In this document: positions 9,390 to 17,472 of the stretch, piece by piece
Position numbering within the stretch: the stretch's first letter is position 1
Layout of the letters: every line of letters starts with the position of its first letter
Origin: Geodermatophilus sp. YIM 151500
GTDB lineage: Bacteria > Actinomycetota > Actinomycetes > Mycobacteriales > Geodermatophilaceae
Reading direction: 5' to 3'
DNA length: 50,705 nt
Assembly (NCBI RefSeq): GCF_025716945.1
Contig: NZ_JAOVZT010000008.1
Span: 102,150 to 152,854, forward strand
Made by a program: the position numbers and the translations under genes
The notes under the pieces: model-generated
The model's database searches: none
The model's input: the letters and a program-made list of their open reading frames with translations, nothing else
Told to the model about the DNA's origin: nothing

Positions 9390-9562
9390 GCCCGACCTCC
9401 CCGGATGCCGACGACCGCCCGGCTCAGCATTCTGCGCGACCGCCGACCCGCACCCGCGGCCGGCCACCGACGAGTGGCGCCGAGTGGCGCCCGGTGCGCC
9501 CGCTGCGCATGCTGACCCCGAGCCGGCCGACCCGTGCCGGCACGGAGACCACGGGGGAACCC

Positions 9563-9811
9563 ATGACCATGAGCAGCACCGACGCTGCGACCGGTTCGCG
9601 CGACATCAAGGCGCACGAGGCGACGAGCTTCGCCGACCTCGGCAAGGAGATGTGGACCTACCTCACCGGCAAGGGTGCGGCGATCAACTACGAGTTCGTC
9701 GACATGGTGGTCGAGGTGCCGCGCGAGACCGGTCCCGATGCTCCGCGGGCGGTCTGGCGGCTGCACGGCACGCTGCGCATCACGACCGCCGAGAACGCCG
9801 GCAGGGGATGA
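9563..9811 (+). CDS. Small conserved-looking protein of unknown function (82 aa)
   Basis: Not recognised. It is an acidic, soluble 82-residue protein beginning MTMSSTDAATGSRDIKAHEA, with a central segment FVDMVVEVPRETGPDAPRAV. The ending LHGTLRITTAE suggests a beta-rich small fold. ATG 9563 follows a GGGGGA purine tract; ATG 9569 is an alternative. The TGA overlaps the ATG of the next gene by 4 bp, which supports both being genes and being translated together. Confidence 0.6.
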   Translation: MTMSSTDAATGSRDIKAHEATSFADLGKEMWTYLTGKGAAINYEFVDMVVEVPRETGPDAPRAVWRLHGTLRITTAENAGRG

Positions 9812-10245
9812 GCCCCGAGGGCGGGCGCGCCCTCGGCGTGACCGCCGACCTGTCGATCGAGGTCGACGGGACGCCCGTGCACGTCCGAGCGGACGGCGGC
9901 TCGCACGTGCACGTGGTCGCCGACGACGTCCGCGGTGCCCTGGCCGCGGTCCGGGACGCCGCCGCGGCCCGGACCGGGCGGCCGCCCGGCCGGGCGGACC
10001 TCGCCCGGATGGCCGATTCCCTGGCCGCGCACGGCCTCACCGCGCACGTCGAGGGCCCGGACGGCCCGGTCGTGACGCTGGGCGCCGACGTGGGGTCGAC
10101 CACCGGGGCGGTGGCCCTCGGCACGCGGCGCGCCCGGTTGCACGTGCCCGGAGTGCTGCGGGTCGGCCGCCGCGAGGTGCGCGCGGTCGCGCTGGCCGCG
10201 GGCGCGGTGCTCGTCGCCGTCCTCGCGGCCCGTCGCCGGCGCTGA
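9808..10245 (+). CDS. Unknown protein with a C-terminal membrane anchor (145 aa)
   Basis: Not recognised. Residues 1-110 are soluble and contain a beta-strand-like repeat of the kind LSIEVDGTPVHVRADG / SHVHVVADD. One hydrophobic helix at about 122-140 is followed by RRRR at the C-terminus, the layout of a tail-anchored protein with its N-terminal domain in the cytoplasm. ATG 9808 overlaps the stop of the preceding 82-aa gene by 4 bp, so the two products probably act together at the membrane. Function not inferable. Confidence 0.55.
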   Translation: MSPEGGRALGVTADLSIEVDGTPVHVRADGGSHVHVVADDVRGALAAVRDAAAARTGRPPGRADLARMADSLAAHGLTAHVEGPDGPVVTLGADVGSTTGAVALGTRRARLHVPGVLRVGRREVRAVALAAGAVLVAVLAARRRR

Positions 10246-10437
10246 GCCTCGATCTACCTCGACCCCGAGGCGCTGCTCCGCTCCGCCTCGCCGGCCCGGG
10301 CCGCCGCCGGGGACGGACATCGAGCCGCACCGGCTTGGCTGACGTGTTGCGGCCGCGCCGAAGAAGACCTCCGGTCGCTCCCGCCTCACGACCGGCCAGA
10401 ACCTAGGGAGCCCAGTAGATCCAGCGAGGGGACTCCG

Positions 10438-10443
10438 TAGCAT
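10438..10443 (+). promoter_or_regulatory. Possible -10 element of the tRNA-Ser gene
   Basis: TAGCAT lies 16 bp before the mature 5' end of tRNA-Ser and matches the TAnnnT form of actinobacterial -10 boxes. No convincing -35 box is seen at the right distance, so this is only a candidate. Confidence 0.25.
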
Positions 10444-10459
10444 GGGATGTGGCCTGCTA

Positions 10460-10547
10460 GGAGGGCTCGCATAGTGGCCTAGTGCGGCGGTCTTGAAAAC
10501 CGCTAGGAGTTCACCGCTCCTCGTGGGTTCGAATCCCACGCCCTCCG
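10460..10547 (+). tRNA. tRNA-Ser(UGA)
   Basis: An 88-nt cloverleaf. The acceptor stem pairs GGAGGGC with GCCCTCC, with G as discriminator. The anticodon stem is GCGGT/ACCGC with loop CTTGAAA, so the anticodon is UGA, reading UCA. The long variable arm pairs AGGAG with CTCCT, and the T arm is GTGGG-TTCGAAT-CCCAC. The long variable arm and anticodon identify serine. CCA is not encoded. It is not tRNA-Sec, whose anticodon would be UCA or, for TAG decoding, CUA. Confidence 0.97.
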
Positions 10548-10655
10548 CGTCGTGACGGCACAGGCACCGGCACAGCCCGGACCAGCGATCCGCGGGGTCT
10601 CGGCGCGGATCGGACCGGAGGCCGCCCTCGCTCCGGGTGTGCCCCCCGGGGCGTC

Positions 10656-11690
10656 CTACAGCTCCTGCCGCAGCAACTCCGCGGCGGCGACGAGGGAGCG
10701 CATCTTGCCCTCGGCCGAGGCACGGGGGAGGTACTTCAGCCCGCAGTCGCTGGACAGCACGAGCGTGTCCGGGTTGACGTCGTCGAGTGCTCGGCGGACC
10801 CGCTCGGCCACCGTCGCCGGTGTCTCGACCTCGGGGGTCGACAGGTCGAGGACGCCGAGGACGACGCCCTTGCCCCGCAGCGGCCGCAGGCTCGCCGGAT
10901 CCAGCCGCGACTGCGCGGTCTCCACGGAGACCTGGTCGACGGGGGTGTCGGCCAGCTCCGCGAGGAACGAGTAGCCCTGCGGGCGCTCGTGGACGATCGC
11001 GGCGTAGCCGAAGCAGATGTGCACGGCCGTGATCCCCGCGGCACCCTCCAGCGCACGCGTCAGCGCCTCGGCACCGTACTGGCGGGCCGCCTCGGGACGC
11101 GCCTGCAGCCAGGGCTCGTCGACCTGCACGATGTCGGCCCCGGCGGCGAAGAGGTCGGCGATCTCCTCGCGGACGACCTCGGCGTAGGCCAGCGCGAGGC
11201 TGCGCGCGTCGGGGTAGTGGTCGTTCTGGGCCTGCAGCGACATCGTGAACGGCCCGGGCACCGTGACCTTGACCGTCCGGTCCGTGTGCGCGCGGAGGAA
11301 CCGGACGTCGTCGACCTCGACGGGGCCGGGGCGGGAGATCTCACCGACGACGCGGGGCACCGGGTTGGGCTGTCCCGAGCGCCCCGGCACCGTGCCGGGG
11401 TTGTCGACGTCGACCCCGTCGAGCGCCGTCGCGAAGTGGTTCGAGTACGACTCCCGGCGGATCTCCCCATCGGTCAGGATGTCCAGGCCGGCGCTCTCCT
11501 GCGACAGGATCGCCAGCAGCGTGGCGTCGTCCTGGGCCTCGGCCAGGTGCTCGGCGGGGATCCGCCACAGCTCCCTGGCCCGGACCCGCGGCGGAAGACG
11601 GTGCGCCAACCGATCCCGGTCGATCAGCCAGTCCGGCTGGGGGAGGCTCCCGACGATCGACGTGGGAAAGGCCGGCAGCTGGCTGGGCAT
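10656..11690 (-). CDS. Cobalamin-independent methionine synthase-like protein (MetE C-terminal domain only)
   Basis: Zinc-dependent methyl-transferase-fold protein, 344 aa, matching only the catalytic C-terminal half of MetE (full-length MetE is about 750 aa). Probable zinc ligands are His224 and Cys226 (HICFG), a Glu near 257 and Cys316 in SSDCGLKYLPR. The start ATG 11690 has GGAGGAG just upstream, and the N-terminus TSIVGSLPQP is typical of the family. The gene ends in TAG. It follows the IclR regulator and amidohydrolase on the same strand, so it probably belongs to the catabolic operon. It could move a methyl or thiol-linked group from a substrate (compare MetE-like epoxyalkane:CoM transferases) rather than make methionine; that is inference. 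Confidence 0.82.
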   Translation of the reverse strand: MPSQLPAFPTSIVGSLPQPDWLIDRDRLAHRLPPRVRARELWRIPAEHLAEAQDDATLLAILSQESAGLDILTDGEIRRESYSNHFATALDGVDVDNPGTVPGRSGQPNPVPRVVGEISRPGPVEVDDVRFLRAHTDRTVKVTVPGPFTMSLQAQNDHYPDARSLALAYAEVVREEIADLFAAGADIVQVDEPWLQARPEAARQYGAEALTRALEGAAGITAVHICFGYAAIVHERPQGYSFLAELADTPVDQVSVETAQSRLDPASLRPLRGKGVVLGVLDLSTPEVETPATVAERVRRALDDVNPDTLVLSSDCGLKYLPRASAEGKMRSLVAAAELLRQEL

Positions 11691-11779
11691 CGGTCTCCTC
11701 CTGCGGCTCGAAGGTCTCGCGGGTGTCGGCGCGGGCCGGGGACGGCGGCCCAGCGGCCGGTCGGCGGCCGGTCGGCGGG

Positions 11780-12610
11780 TCATGCCGTGGCCGAGCCGTT
11801 CCCGGTCGGGCGGCCGGCCGACACGTGCGGCCGCGACTGCCACAGCGCCCATTCCGCGCTGACGTCACCGGCGGTGCGCAACAGCAGCGGAAGGTGCTTC
11901 CGCAGCAGGTCATCGGTCGAGGTCTCGGCCGCGTGCACGGTGACGTTCATGGCCGCCCGGACGACGCCCGTGCTGTCGCGGACCGGCGCGGCGATCGACC
12001 GCACCCCGGGCGCCAGCTCCTGGTCGGCCAGGGCCCAGCCACGTGCCCGGACCTCGGTGAGCTCGTCCCGCAACCGCTCGGCGGAGCGGCCGATGAAGGG
12101 CGGCAGCCCGGCGCGGCTGGGCAGGGCGAGCGTGGCCGCCAGCTCGTCGGGGGGCAGCGCGGCCAGGAGCACCTTGCCCTGGGACGTCTGGACGGCGGGG
12201 AAACGCGTGCCGATCTCCACTCTCAGGGCGATCAGCTTGGGCACCGACACCCGCGCGACGTAGACGATGTCCGAGCCGTCGAGCTGGGCCATCGAGGACG
12301 ACTCCCCGGTGCGGGCGACCAGTGCCTCGAGGTGCGGGCGGGCGATGTCCCACAGGCCGAGCGCGCCGATGTAGGCCATGCCGAGGCTGAGCACCTTCGG
12401 GGTGAGCGAGAACGCGCCACCGGACGACCGGACGAAGCCGAGCTCCTCGAGGGTGAGCAGCAGCCGCCGGGCGGTGGGCCGGGCCAGCCCGGCGGCGGTG
12501 GCCACCTCCGTCAGCGACATGCTGCGGTGGTCGACGTCGAAGCAGGCCAGGACGTCCAGTCCCCGGGCCAGGGCCTCCACGAAGTCAGGTCCCGCGCCGC
12601 GCCCCGCCAT
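11780..12610 (-). CDS. IclR-family transcriptional regulator (PcaR/PcaU-like)
   Basis: DNA-binding regulator of 276 aa. The N-terminal winged helix at about residues 10-70 (SLTEVATAAGLARPTARRLL is the HTH) is followed by an IclR effector domain with a MAQLDGSDIVYVARV segment and a late AINVT-like strand (AMNVTVHA). This subgroup commonly controls aromatic-acid catabolism. It lies between the amidohydrolase and MetE-like genes on the same strand. The start is placed at ATG 12610, four bases after GGAGG; GTG 12613 would be too close to it. Its likely target is the divergent region 14198-14440, where a CCATCCG-N6-CGGATGG dyad occurs. Confidence 0.88.
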   Translation of the reverse strand: MAGRGAGPDFVEALARGLDVLACFDVDHRSMSLTEVATAAGLARPTARRLLLTLEELGFVRSSGGAFSLTPKVLSLGMAYIGALGLWDIARPHLEALVARTGESSSMAQLDGSDIVYVARVSVPKLIALRVEIGTRFPAVQTSQGKVLLAALPPDELAATLALPSRAGLPPFIGRSAERLRDELTEVRARGWALADQELAPGVRSIAAPVRDSTGVVRAAMNVTVHAAETSTDDLLRKHLPLLLRTAGDVSAEWALWQSRPHVSAGRPTGNGSATA

Positions 12611-12682
12611 CACACCTCCGCCGCCGCTGCCCGGGGACGACCCGCGCCGCCGGCCGGCCCGCGGCGCGGGTCCGCCGAGTCC

Positions 12683-14197
12683 TCATCGGCCGAGGACCCG
12701 CTCCTCCCCGCCGGCGCGCTTGGACTCGTCCTTGTAGTCGGTGTACTGGTACGGGTTCTCCAGGATCTCGGCCTCGGCGTCCGGCCGCTCGGGGAACATG
12801 CCCTGCTGCCAGGCCTCCTCGCCGAGCTCCGACCGCAGGTACTCGACCGTCGACTCGACCTCCCGGCGCACGGCGGCCAGGTCGATGCCGACCAGCGCGC
12901 CGTCGTACTTCACCACCCGGCCGTCGACCACCACCGTGTGCACGTCGCCCCGCTGCGCCTGGAAGGCGACGTGGCCGTAGGGGTTGAGCAGCGGGAACGA
13001 CACCGGCGAGGTGTCGTTCTTGATCAGCACGACGTCGGCCTTCTTGCCTTCCTGCAGGCTGCCCAGGTCGTCGCGGCCGAGAGCGTGCGCGCCGCCCCGG
13101 GTGCACCACTCGACCACGTGCTGCGCCCGCAGCCGCAGGTGGGTGATCGTCTCGCCCTTGAGGTGGGCGTCCATGTGCTCGGCCATGCGGTCGGCGTTGA
13201 GCGTCGCCCGCATCGCCGAGAACATGTCGCCGCTCCACCACACGCTGGTGTCCATCGACAGCGACACCGGGATCCGGTACTGGAGGACCTGCTCGGTGGG
13301 CGCGTGCCCCTGGCCCGCGCTGCACTCGGACTCGGTCGCCACCGAGATGGAGCCCCCGGTGGCGGCGATCCGCTGGTAGCTGTCCCGGGTGAGGGTCGAG
13401 GCGTGCACGTAGACGGTGTCCGGGGTCATGAACCCGTTCTCGTGCATGAGCCGGATGCCGTCGTCGTTGGTGGCGCCCCAGACGCCGGCGTGCGTCGTCA
13501 CCGGGATGCCCAGCTCGCGGGCGACCTCGAACGCGGCCCGCTCGGGGAAGCTCGGGTCGCCGGTGACGTCGAAGGCGACCTGCACGCCCATCCGGTCGTC
13601 GGCGGCGTCCCGCAGTCGCTCCAGGAGCGAGCGGACTGCGGGGTCGGCGGTCCACTCCCACGGGCCGGCCTGGATGTTGCCGTAGGCGAGGACGAACCGG
13701 CCGGGCACCGAGCGCAGCGCCTCGAGGGCGGCCTCGCCGTGGTCGACGGTGTGCAGGTTGTGCGACCAGTCGACCGTGGTGGTCACGCCGGCGTCCAGCG
13801 ACTCGATGGCCGCCAGCCGGTTGCCGGCGGCGATGTCCTGGGGCCGGAACTTCTTGCCGTGCTCGAGGTAGTACCAGACGAAGTACTGGGTCAGCGTCCA
13901 GTCGGCGCCGTAGCCCCGCATGGCCGTCTGCCACATGTGCCGGTGGGTGTCGATCATGCCGGGCATCACGATGCCGCCCCGGGCGTCGATCTCCTGCGTG
14001 CCGTCCGGCGCCTCGAGGGCGGGGCCGACCGCGGCGATCCGGTCGTCGACGACGAGCACGTCGGCGTCCCGGAGGACCGTGGCGGCGTCGTCCATCGTCA
14101 GGACGGTCCCTCCGCGGAACACGAGCGGACGGCCGGCGACCGGGGGTCCGGCGGCGGCGTGCGCCTGCGGGTCGACGGGGGTGTCGGTCAGGCTCAT
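12683..14197 (-). CDS. Metal-dependent amidohydrolase (AtzA/TrzN/SsnA-like, amidohydrolase family 1)
   Basis: TIM-barrel hydrolase or deaminase, 504 aa. Metal site: His85 and His87 (DTHRH), His236 (TTHAG), a histidine at 265 (YVHAS) and Asp316 (SMDTS). The flanking beta-sandwich is recognisable in FRGGTVLTMDD at the start and QEGKKADVVLIKND near 430. The family includes chlorohydrolases of s-triazines and deaminases of guanine-like compounds; the substrate here is unknown. ATG 14197 has GGAGGA upstream. It is divergent from the CoA-transferase operon and first in an operon with the IclR regulator and MetE-like gene, so it probably opens a catabolic pathway by removing an amino, chloro or amide group. 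Confidence 0.85.
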   Translation of the reverse strand: MSLTDTPVDPQAHAAAGPPVAGRPLVFRGGTVLTMDDAATVLRDADVLVVDDRIAAVGPALEAPDGTQEIDARGGIVMPGMIDTHRHMWQTAMRGYGADWTLTQYFVWYYLEHGKKFRPQDIAAGNRLAAIESLDAGVTTTVDWSHNLHTVDHGEAALEALRSVPGRFVLAYGNIQAGPWEWTADPAVRSLLERLRDAADDRMGVQVAFDVTGDPSFPERAAFEVARELGIPVTTHAGVWGATNDDGIRLMHENGFMTPDTVYVHASTLTRDSYQRIAATGGSISVATESECSAGQGHAPTEQVLQYRIPVSLSMDTSVWWSGDMFSAMRATLNADRMAEHMDAHLKGETITHLRLRAQHVVEWCTRGGAHALGRDDLGSLQEGKKADVVLIKNDTSPVSFPLLNPYGHVAFQAQRGDVHTVVVDGRVVKYDGALVGIDLAAVRREVESTVEYLRSELGEEAWQQGMFPERPDAEAEILENPYQYTDYKDESKRAGGEERVLGR

Positions 14198-14299
14198 GCG
14201 GTCCTCCTCGACAGCCACCCGGACTTCGGACGGTCGTCCGCCGGGCGGTCGGCAGCGTCGCGCCGACACTGTGGAGCCGCCACGGACGGCGTGTCAAGG

Positions 14300-14319
14300 C
14301 CATCCGGGACGACGGATGG
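14300..14319. promoter_or_regulatory. Candidate operator dyad CCATCCG-N6-CGGATGG
   Basis: A perfect 7+7 inverted repeat with 6-bp spacing lies in the divergent region between the amidohydrolase and CoA-transferase genes. It sits just upstream of a TTGACG -35-like box. Size and placement suit an IclR-family activator or repressor site. That the IclR protein encoded nearby binds here is inference. Confidence 0.45.
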
Positions 14320-14335
14320 ACGCGGCCGTTCGAGG

Positions 14336-14364
14336 TTGACGCGGGCCCGCTGGCCGTCCAGACT
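14336..14364 (+). promoter_or_regulatory. Candidate promoter of the CoA-transferase operon
   Basis: TTGACG at 14336-14341 and CAGACT at 14359-14364 are separated by 17 bp, a good -35 and a moderate -10 hexamer. Transcription from here would give a leader of roughly 70 nt before ATG 14441. The dyad at 14300-14319 lies just upstream of the -35, an activator position. Confidence 0.4.
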
Positions 14365-14440
14365 CCGGCACGGACATGCGTCCGCAGAGCGGCCATCATC
14401 GGCGCGAGCGGGTGGGGCCGACGCGAGCGAATGGGGATCG

Positions 14441-15640
14441 ATGACCTCTGGACCTGGGCTCCCCGGCGCGGCGCCGGGGCGGGGACCGCTGGCGGGACTG
14501 CTCGTGGCCGACTTCTCCCGCATCCTGGCGGGCCCCTACGCCACCATGCTGCTGGCCGACCTGGGGGCCGAGGTCGTCAAGGTCGAGGGGCCGGGAGGGG
14601 ACGACACCCGCACCTGGCAGCCCCCCGTCCGGGACGGCGTGGCCACCTACTACCTCGGGGTCAACCGCAACAAGCGCTCGGTCGCGCTCGACCTGAAGGA
14701 CGCCGCGGACGCCGGGCTCGCCCGCGAGCTCGCCCGCCGGGCCGACGTGCTCGTCGAGAACTTCAAACCCGGGGGACTGGCCCGCTTCGGACTGGACTAC
14801 GACAGCGTGGCGGCCGGGAACCCGGGCGTGGTCTACGCCTCGATCAGCGGCTTCGGCAGCGCTCCCGGAGGGCGGTCGCTGCCCGGCTACGACCTCATCG
14901 TGCAGGCGATCTCCGGGTTCATGAGCCTCACCGGGGATCCCGGCGGCGAGCCGTACCGCGCCGGCGTGGCGCTCTTCGACGTCATGGCGGGGCTGCACGC
15001 GACGATCGGCGTCCTCTCGGCGCTGAACCACCGGCACGAGACCGGCCGGGGTCAGCACGTCGAGGTCAACCTGCTCTCCTCCGCGCTCTCGGGGCTGGTG
15101 AACCAGACCAGCGCCTTCGTGGCCGGCGGGGTGGTGCCCTTCCGCATGGGCAACAGCCATCCGAGCCTCTTCCCGTACGAGCCGCTGCCGTGCGCCGACG
15201 GCGAGCTGATCGTGACGGCCGGCAACGACGGGCAGTTCCGCCGGCTGTGCGAGGTCCTCGGCGTGCCGGAGCTGGTCGACGACCCCCGCTTCCGGCGCAA
15301 CGAGGACCGCACCGCCAACCGCGACGAGCTGCGCCCGCTGCTGGTGGAGCGGCTGCGCACCCGGTCCAAGCTCGACTGGTTCCACGAGATCATCGCCGCC
15401 GGCGTCCCCTGCGGGCCGATCAACACCATCGACCAGGGCGTGGCCTTCGCCGACGAGGTGGGTCTGGACCCGGTGGTCACCGTGGGGCAGGGCGCTGCCG
15501 CCGTCCCTTCGGTGCGCAACCCGATCTCCTTCTCCGCCACGGCCGCCGAGTACCGCCTCCCTCCGCCGGCGCTGGACGAGCACGGCGCGGAGGTGCGCCG
15601 GTGGCTGGCGGAGCCGGCCGGCGAGGAGCGGTCGGCATGA
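14441..15640 (+). CDS. CaiB/BaiF family (class III) CoA-transferase
   Basis: Transfers CoA from an acyl-CoA donor to a carboxylic acid, 399 aa. N-terminal signature VADFSRILAGPYATMLLADLG; the catalytic aspartate, which forms the aspartyl-acid anhydride, is Asp180 in VALFDVMAGL. The fold's C-terminal part includes PINTIDQ. ATG 14441 lies after a GGGGA tract; the frame is open far upstream but without domain content. Its TGA overlaps the ATG of the next gene by 4 bp. In this context it probably activates a catabolic intermediate for the lyase encoded next. Confidence 0.9.
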   Translation: MTSGPGLPGAAPGRGPLAGLLVADFSRILAGPYATMLLADLGAEVVKVEGPGGDDTRTWQPPVRDGVATYYLGVNRNKRSVALDLKDAADAGLARELARRADVLVENFKPGGLARFGLDYDSVAAGNPGVVYASISGFGSAPGGRSLPGYDLIVQAISGFMSLTGDPGGEPYRAGVALFDVMAGLHATIGVLSALNHRHETGRGQHVEVNLLSSALSGLVNQTSAFVAGGVVPFRMGNSHPSLFPYEPLPCADGELIVTAGNDGQFRRLCEVLGVPELVDDPRFRRNEDRTANRDELRPLLVERLRTRSKLDWFHEIIAAGVPCGPINTIDQGVAFADEVGLDPVVTVGQGAAAVPSVRNPISFSATAAEYRLPPPALDEHGAEVRRWLAEPAGEERSA

Positions 15641-16440
15641 GCGCGGCGGGCGACGGGCTGTCGTTCCCGACGTCGCTGGGCACGTCCACGGCCGACGACA
15701 TCCGGTTGCTGGGCCGCGACCTGGCCGCCGACCTGATGGGGTCGGTCGGCTTCGGTGAGCTGGCCTTCTGGCTCGTGGCGCTGCGCCGCCCCACCCCCTC
15801 GGAGACCCGCGTCTTCGAGGCGGTGTTGGTGGCCCTGGCCGACCACGGGTTCACGCCGACGGCGATCGCGGCCCGGCTCACGTACCTCTCGGCGCCGGAC
15901 TCCCTGCAGGGCGCGCTCGCCGCGGGCCTGCTCGGGGGCGGTTCCCGGTTCCTCGGCGTGACCGAGGACTGCGGCACTTACCTGCACGAGGTGCTCGAGC
16001 GGCAGGAGGGCGAGCTGCCCGCGGACGACGCCGGCTGGGACGCCCTCGCCGTCCGGGCGGTGGGCGAGTCGCGCACCGCCGGGCGCTTCGTGCCCGGCCT
16101 GGGGCACCCGGTGCACAAGGAGCGTGACCCGCGGACCGCCGTGCTCCTCCGGATCGCCGAGGAGGAGGGGCTGCGCGGGCCGCACCTGCGGTTGTTCGAG
16201 GCGATCGGCCGCGTGCACGAGCAGGTCCTCGGCCGGCGGCTGCCGCTCAACGGGGCCGGGGTCTGCGGCGCCGCGCTGGCCGACCTCGGGCTGCCCGTCG
16301 AGCTGCTGCGCGGCTTCGCCCTGCTGGCCCGGGCGGCGGGGCTGCTCGGCCAGCTCGCCGAGGAGCGGCGCCGGCCGATCGGCATGGACGCCTATCTCGC
16401 CGTCGACCGCAACGCCGTCTACGTCGACCCGGGGGGGTGA
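15637..16440 (+). CDS. Citryl-CoA lyase / citrate-synthase-like protein
   Basis: Short member of the citrate synthase superfamily, 267 aa; true citrate synthases have about 400. The active-site region FVPGLGHPVHKERDPRT carries His157 and His160 with a following Asp. Proteins of this size are annotated as citryl-CoA lyases and cleave citryl-CoA-like thioesters to acetyl-CoA and an oxoacid. It overlaps the CoA-transferase gene by 4 bp, so the pair could activate and then cleave a hydroxy-dicarboxylic or tricarboxylic acid. The actual substrate is unknown and may be neither citrate nor its methyl homologue. Confidence 0.8.
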   Translation: MSAAGDGLSFPTSLGTSTADDIRLLGRDLAADLMGSVGFGELAFWLVALRRPTPSETRVFEAVLVALADHGFTPTAIAARLTYLSAPDSLQGALAAGLLGGGSRFLGVTEDCGTYLHEVLERQEGELPADDAGWDALAVRAVGESRTAGRFVPGLGHPVHKERDPRTAVLLRIAEEEGLRGPHLRLFEAIGRVHEQVLGRRLPLNGAGVCGAALADLGLPVELLRGFALLARAAGLLGQLAEERRRPIGMDAYLAVDRNAVYVDPGG

Positions 16441-16444
16441 GCTC

Positions 16445-17416
16445 GTGCGCGCCGCCGTCCTGCAGGCACCGGGGCAGACCCCCGGCTACCGCGAGCACCC
16501 GGCACCGGAGCCCCCGCCCGGGCACGCGCTGGTCCGGGTCACCGCGGCGCCGATCGCGCCGCTGGACCTGCTCTGCGCGTCGGGGACGTCGTACTTCGGC
16601 CGGCCGGCCACGCCCTACGTGCCCGGGGTGCAGGGCGTCGGGGTCGTCGAGCGCTCCGCCGTGCTGCCGGAGGGCGCCCGGGTCTTCTTCGCGACCCGCG
16701 CCGGGATGGCCCCCGGCGACGGCAGCCTCGCGGAGCTGTGCGCGGTCCCCGAGGCGGACCTGGTCCTGCTCTCCGCCGACGTGCCTGACGCGGAGCTGGC
16801 GGCCCTGGGGATGTCCGGTGTCGCCGCGTGGATGTGCCTCACCGCGCGGGGCCGGCTCCGGCCGGGGGAGCGGGTGCTGGTCCTCGGGGCCGGTGGCGCG
16901 GTGGGCCAGGCGGCCGTCGGCGCCGCGAAGCTGCTGGGCGCCGGCCGGGTCGTGGCGGTGGCCCGTTCGCCGGAGGCCCGGGAGCGTGCGCGACGGGCGG
17001 GGGCCGACGAGGTCGTCGAGCTCGCGGGCGACGTCGACGAGCTCACGGTCCGCTTCCGGGACGCCCTGGGCGGCGACGTCGACGTCGTCGTCGACCCGGT
17101 CTTCGGGACGGCGGCGACCGCGGCCTCCCGCGTGCTCGCGACGGGCGGCCGGCTGGTCAACCTCGGCGGCTCGTCCGGTGACCTCGCCGAGTTCTCCTCG
17201 GCCGTCCTGCGCGGCCGCGCGGCCGACGTGCTCGGCTACACGAACAACGTCCTGACCCGGGACCAGCGCGACGGCGCTCTGGCGGCCCTCGCGGAGCACG
17301 CCGCGCGGGGCCGGCTCCGCGTGGCCCACCAGGTGCTGCCGCTGGCCGAGGTCGCCGATGCCTGGCGCCGGCAGGCTGCCGGGGAGACCGGGGGTCGGCT
17401 GGTCCTGACCCCCTGA
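16445..17416 (+). CDS. Zinc-independent MDR oxidoreductase (quinone oxidoreductase-like)
   Basis: Medium-chain NADPH-dependent reductase of 323 aa. The N-terminal GroES-like domain is short and lacks the catalytic zinc cysteine/histidine set of alcohol dehydrogenases. The Rossmann motif is GAGGAVGQAAVG, followed by an AVARSPEARERARRAGADE-type strand-helix, and the C-terminus reads GRLVLTP. GTG 16445 is four bases after the lyase stop and is preceded by a run of seven G. Cluster position suggests reduction of an unsaturated or quinone-like intermediate. Confidence 0.85.
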   Translation: MRAAVLQAPGQTPGYREHPAPEPPPGHALVRVTAAPIAPLDLLCASGTSYFGRPATPYVPGVQGVGVVERSAVLPEGARVFFATRAGMAPGDGSLAELCAVPEADLVLLSADVPDAELAALGMSGVAAWMCLTARGRLRPGERVLVLGAGGAVGQAAVGAAKLLGAGRVVAVARSPEARERARRAGADEVVELAGDVDELTVRFRDALGGDVDVVVDPVFGTAATAASRVLATGGRLVNLGGSSGDLAEFSSAVLRGRAADVLGYTNNVLTRDQRDGALAALAEHAARGRLRVAHQVLPLAEVADAWRRQAAGETGGRLVLTP

Positions 17417-17472
17417 CCGCACCACGCAGGCGGACGTCGCCCGTCGCCCGCCCGGCCCGCTAGGAGGAGACC

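Noticed and set aside
10460-10547. The tRNA as a possible tRNA-Sec for the TAG codon
   Set aside because: Its anticodon loop CTTGAAA gives UGA, its acceptor and D arms are normal length for tRNA-Ser, and decoding TAG would need CUA.
11723-14440. A large N-terminal extension of the CoA-transferase
   Set aside because: The upstream frame runs antisense to the IclR and amidohydrolase genes. The CaiB domain starts just after ATG 14441.
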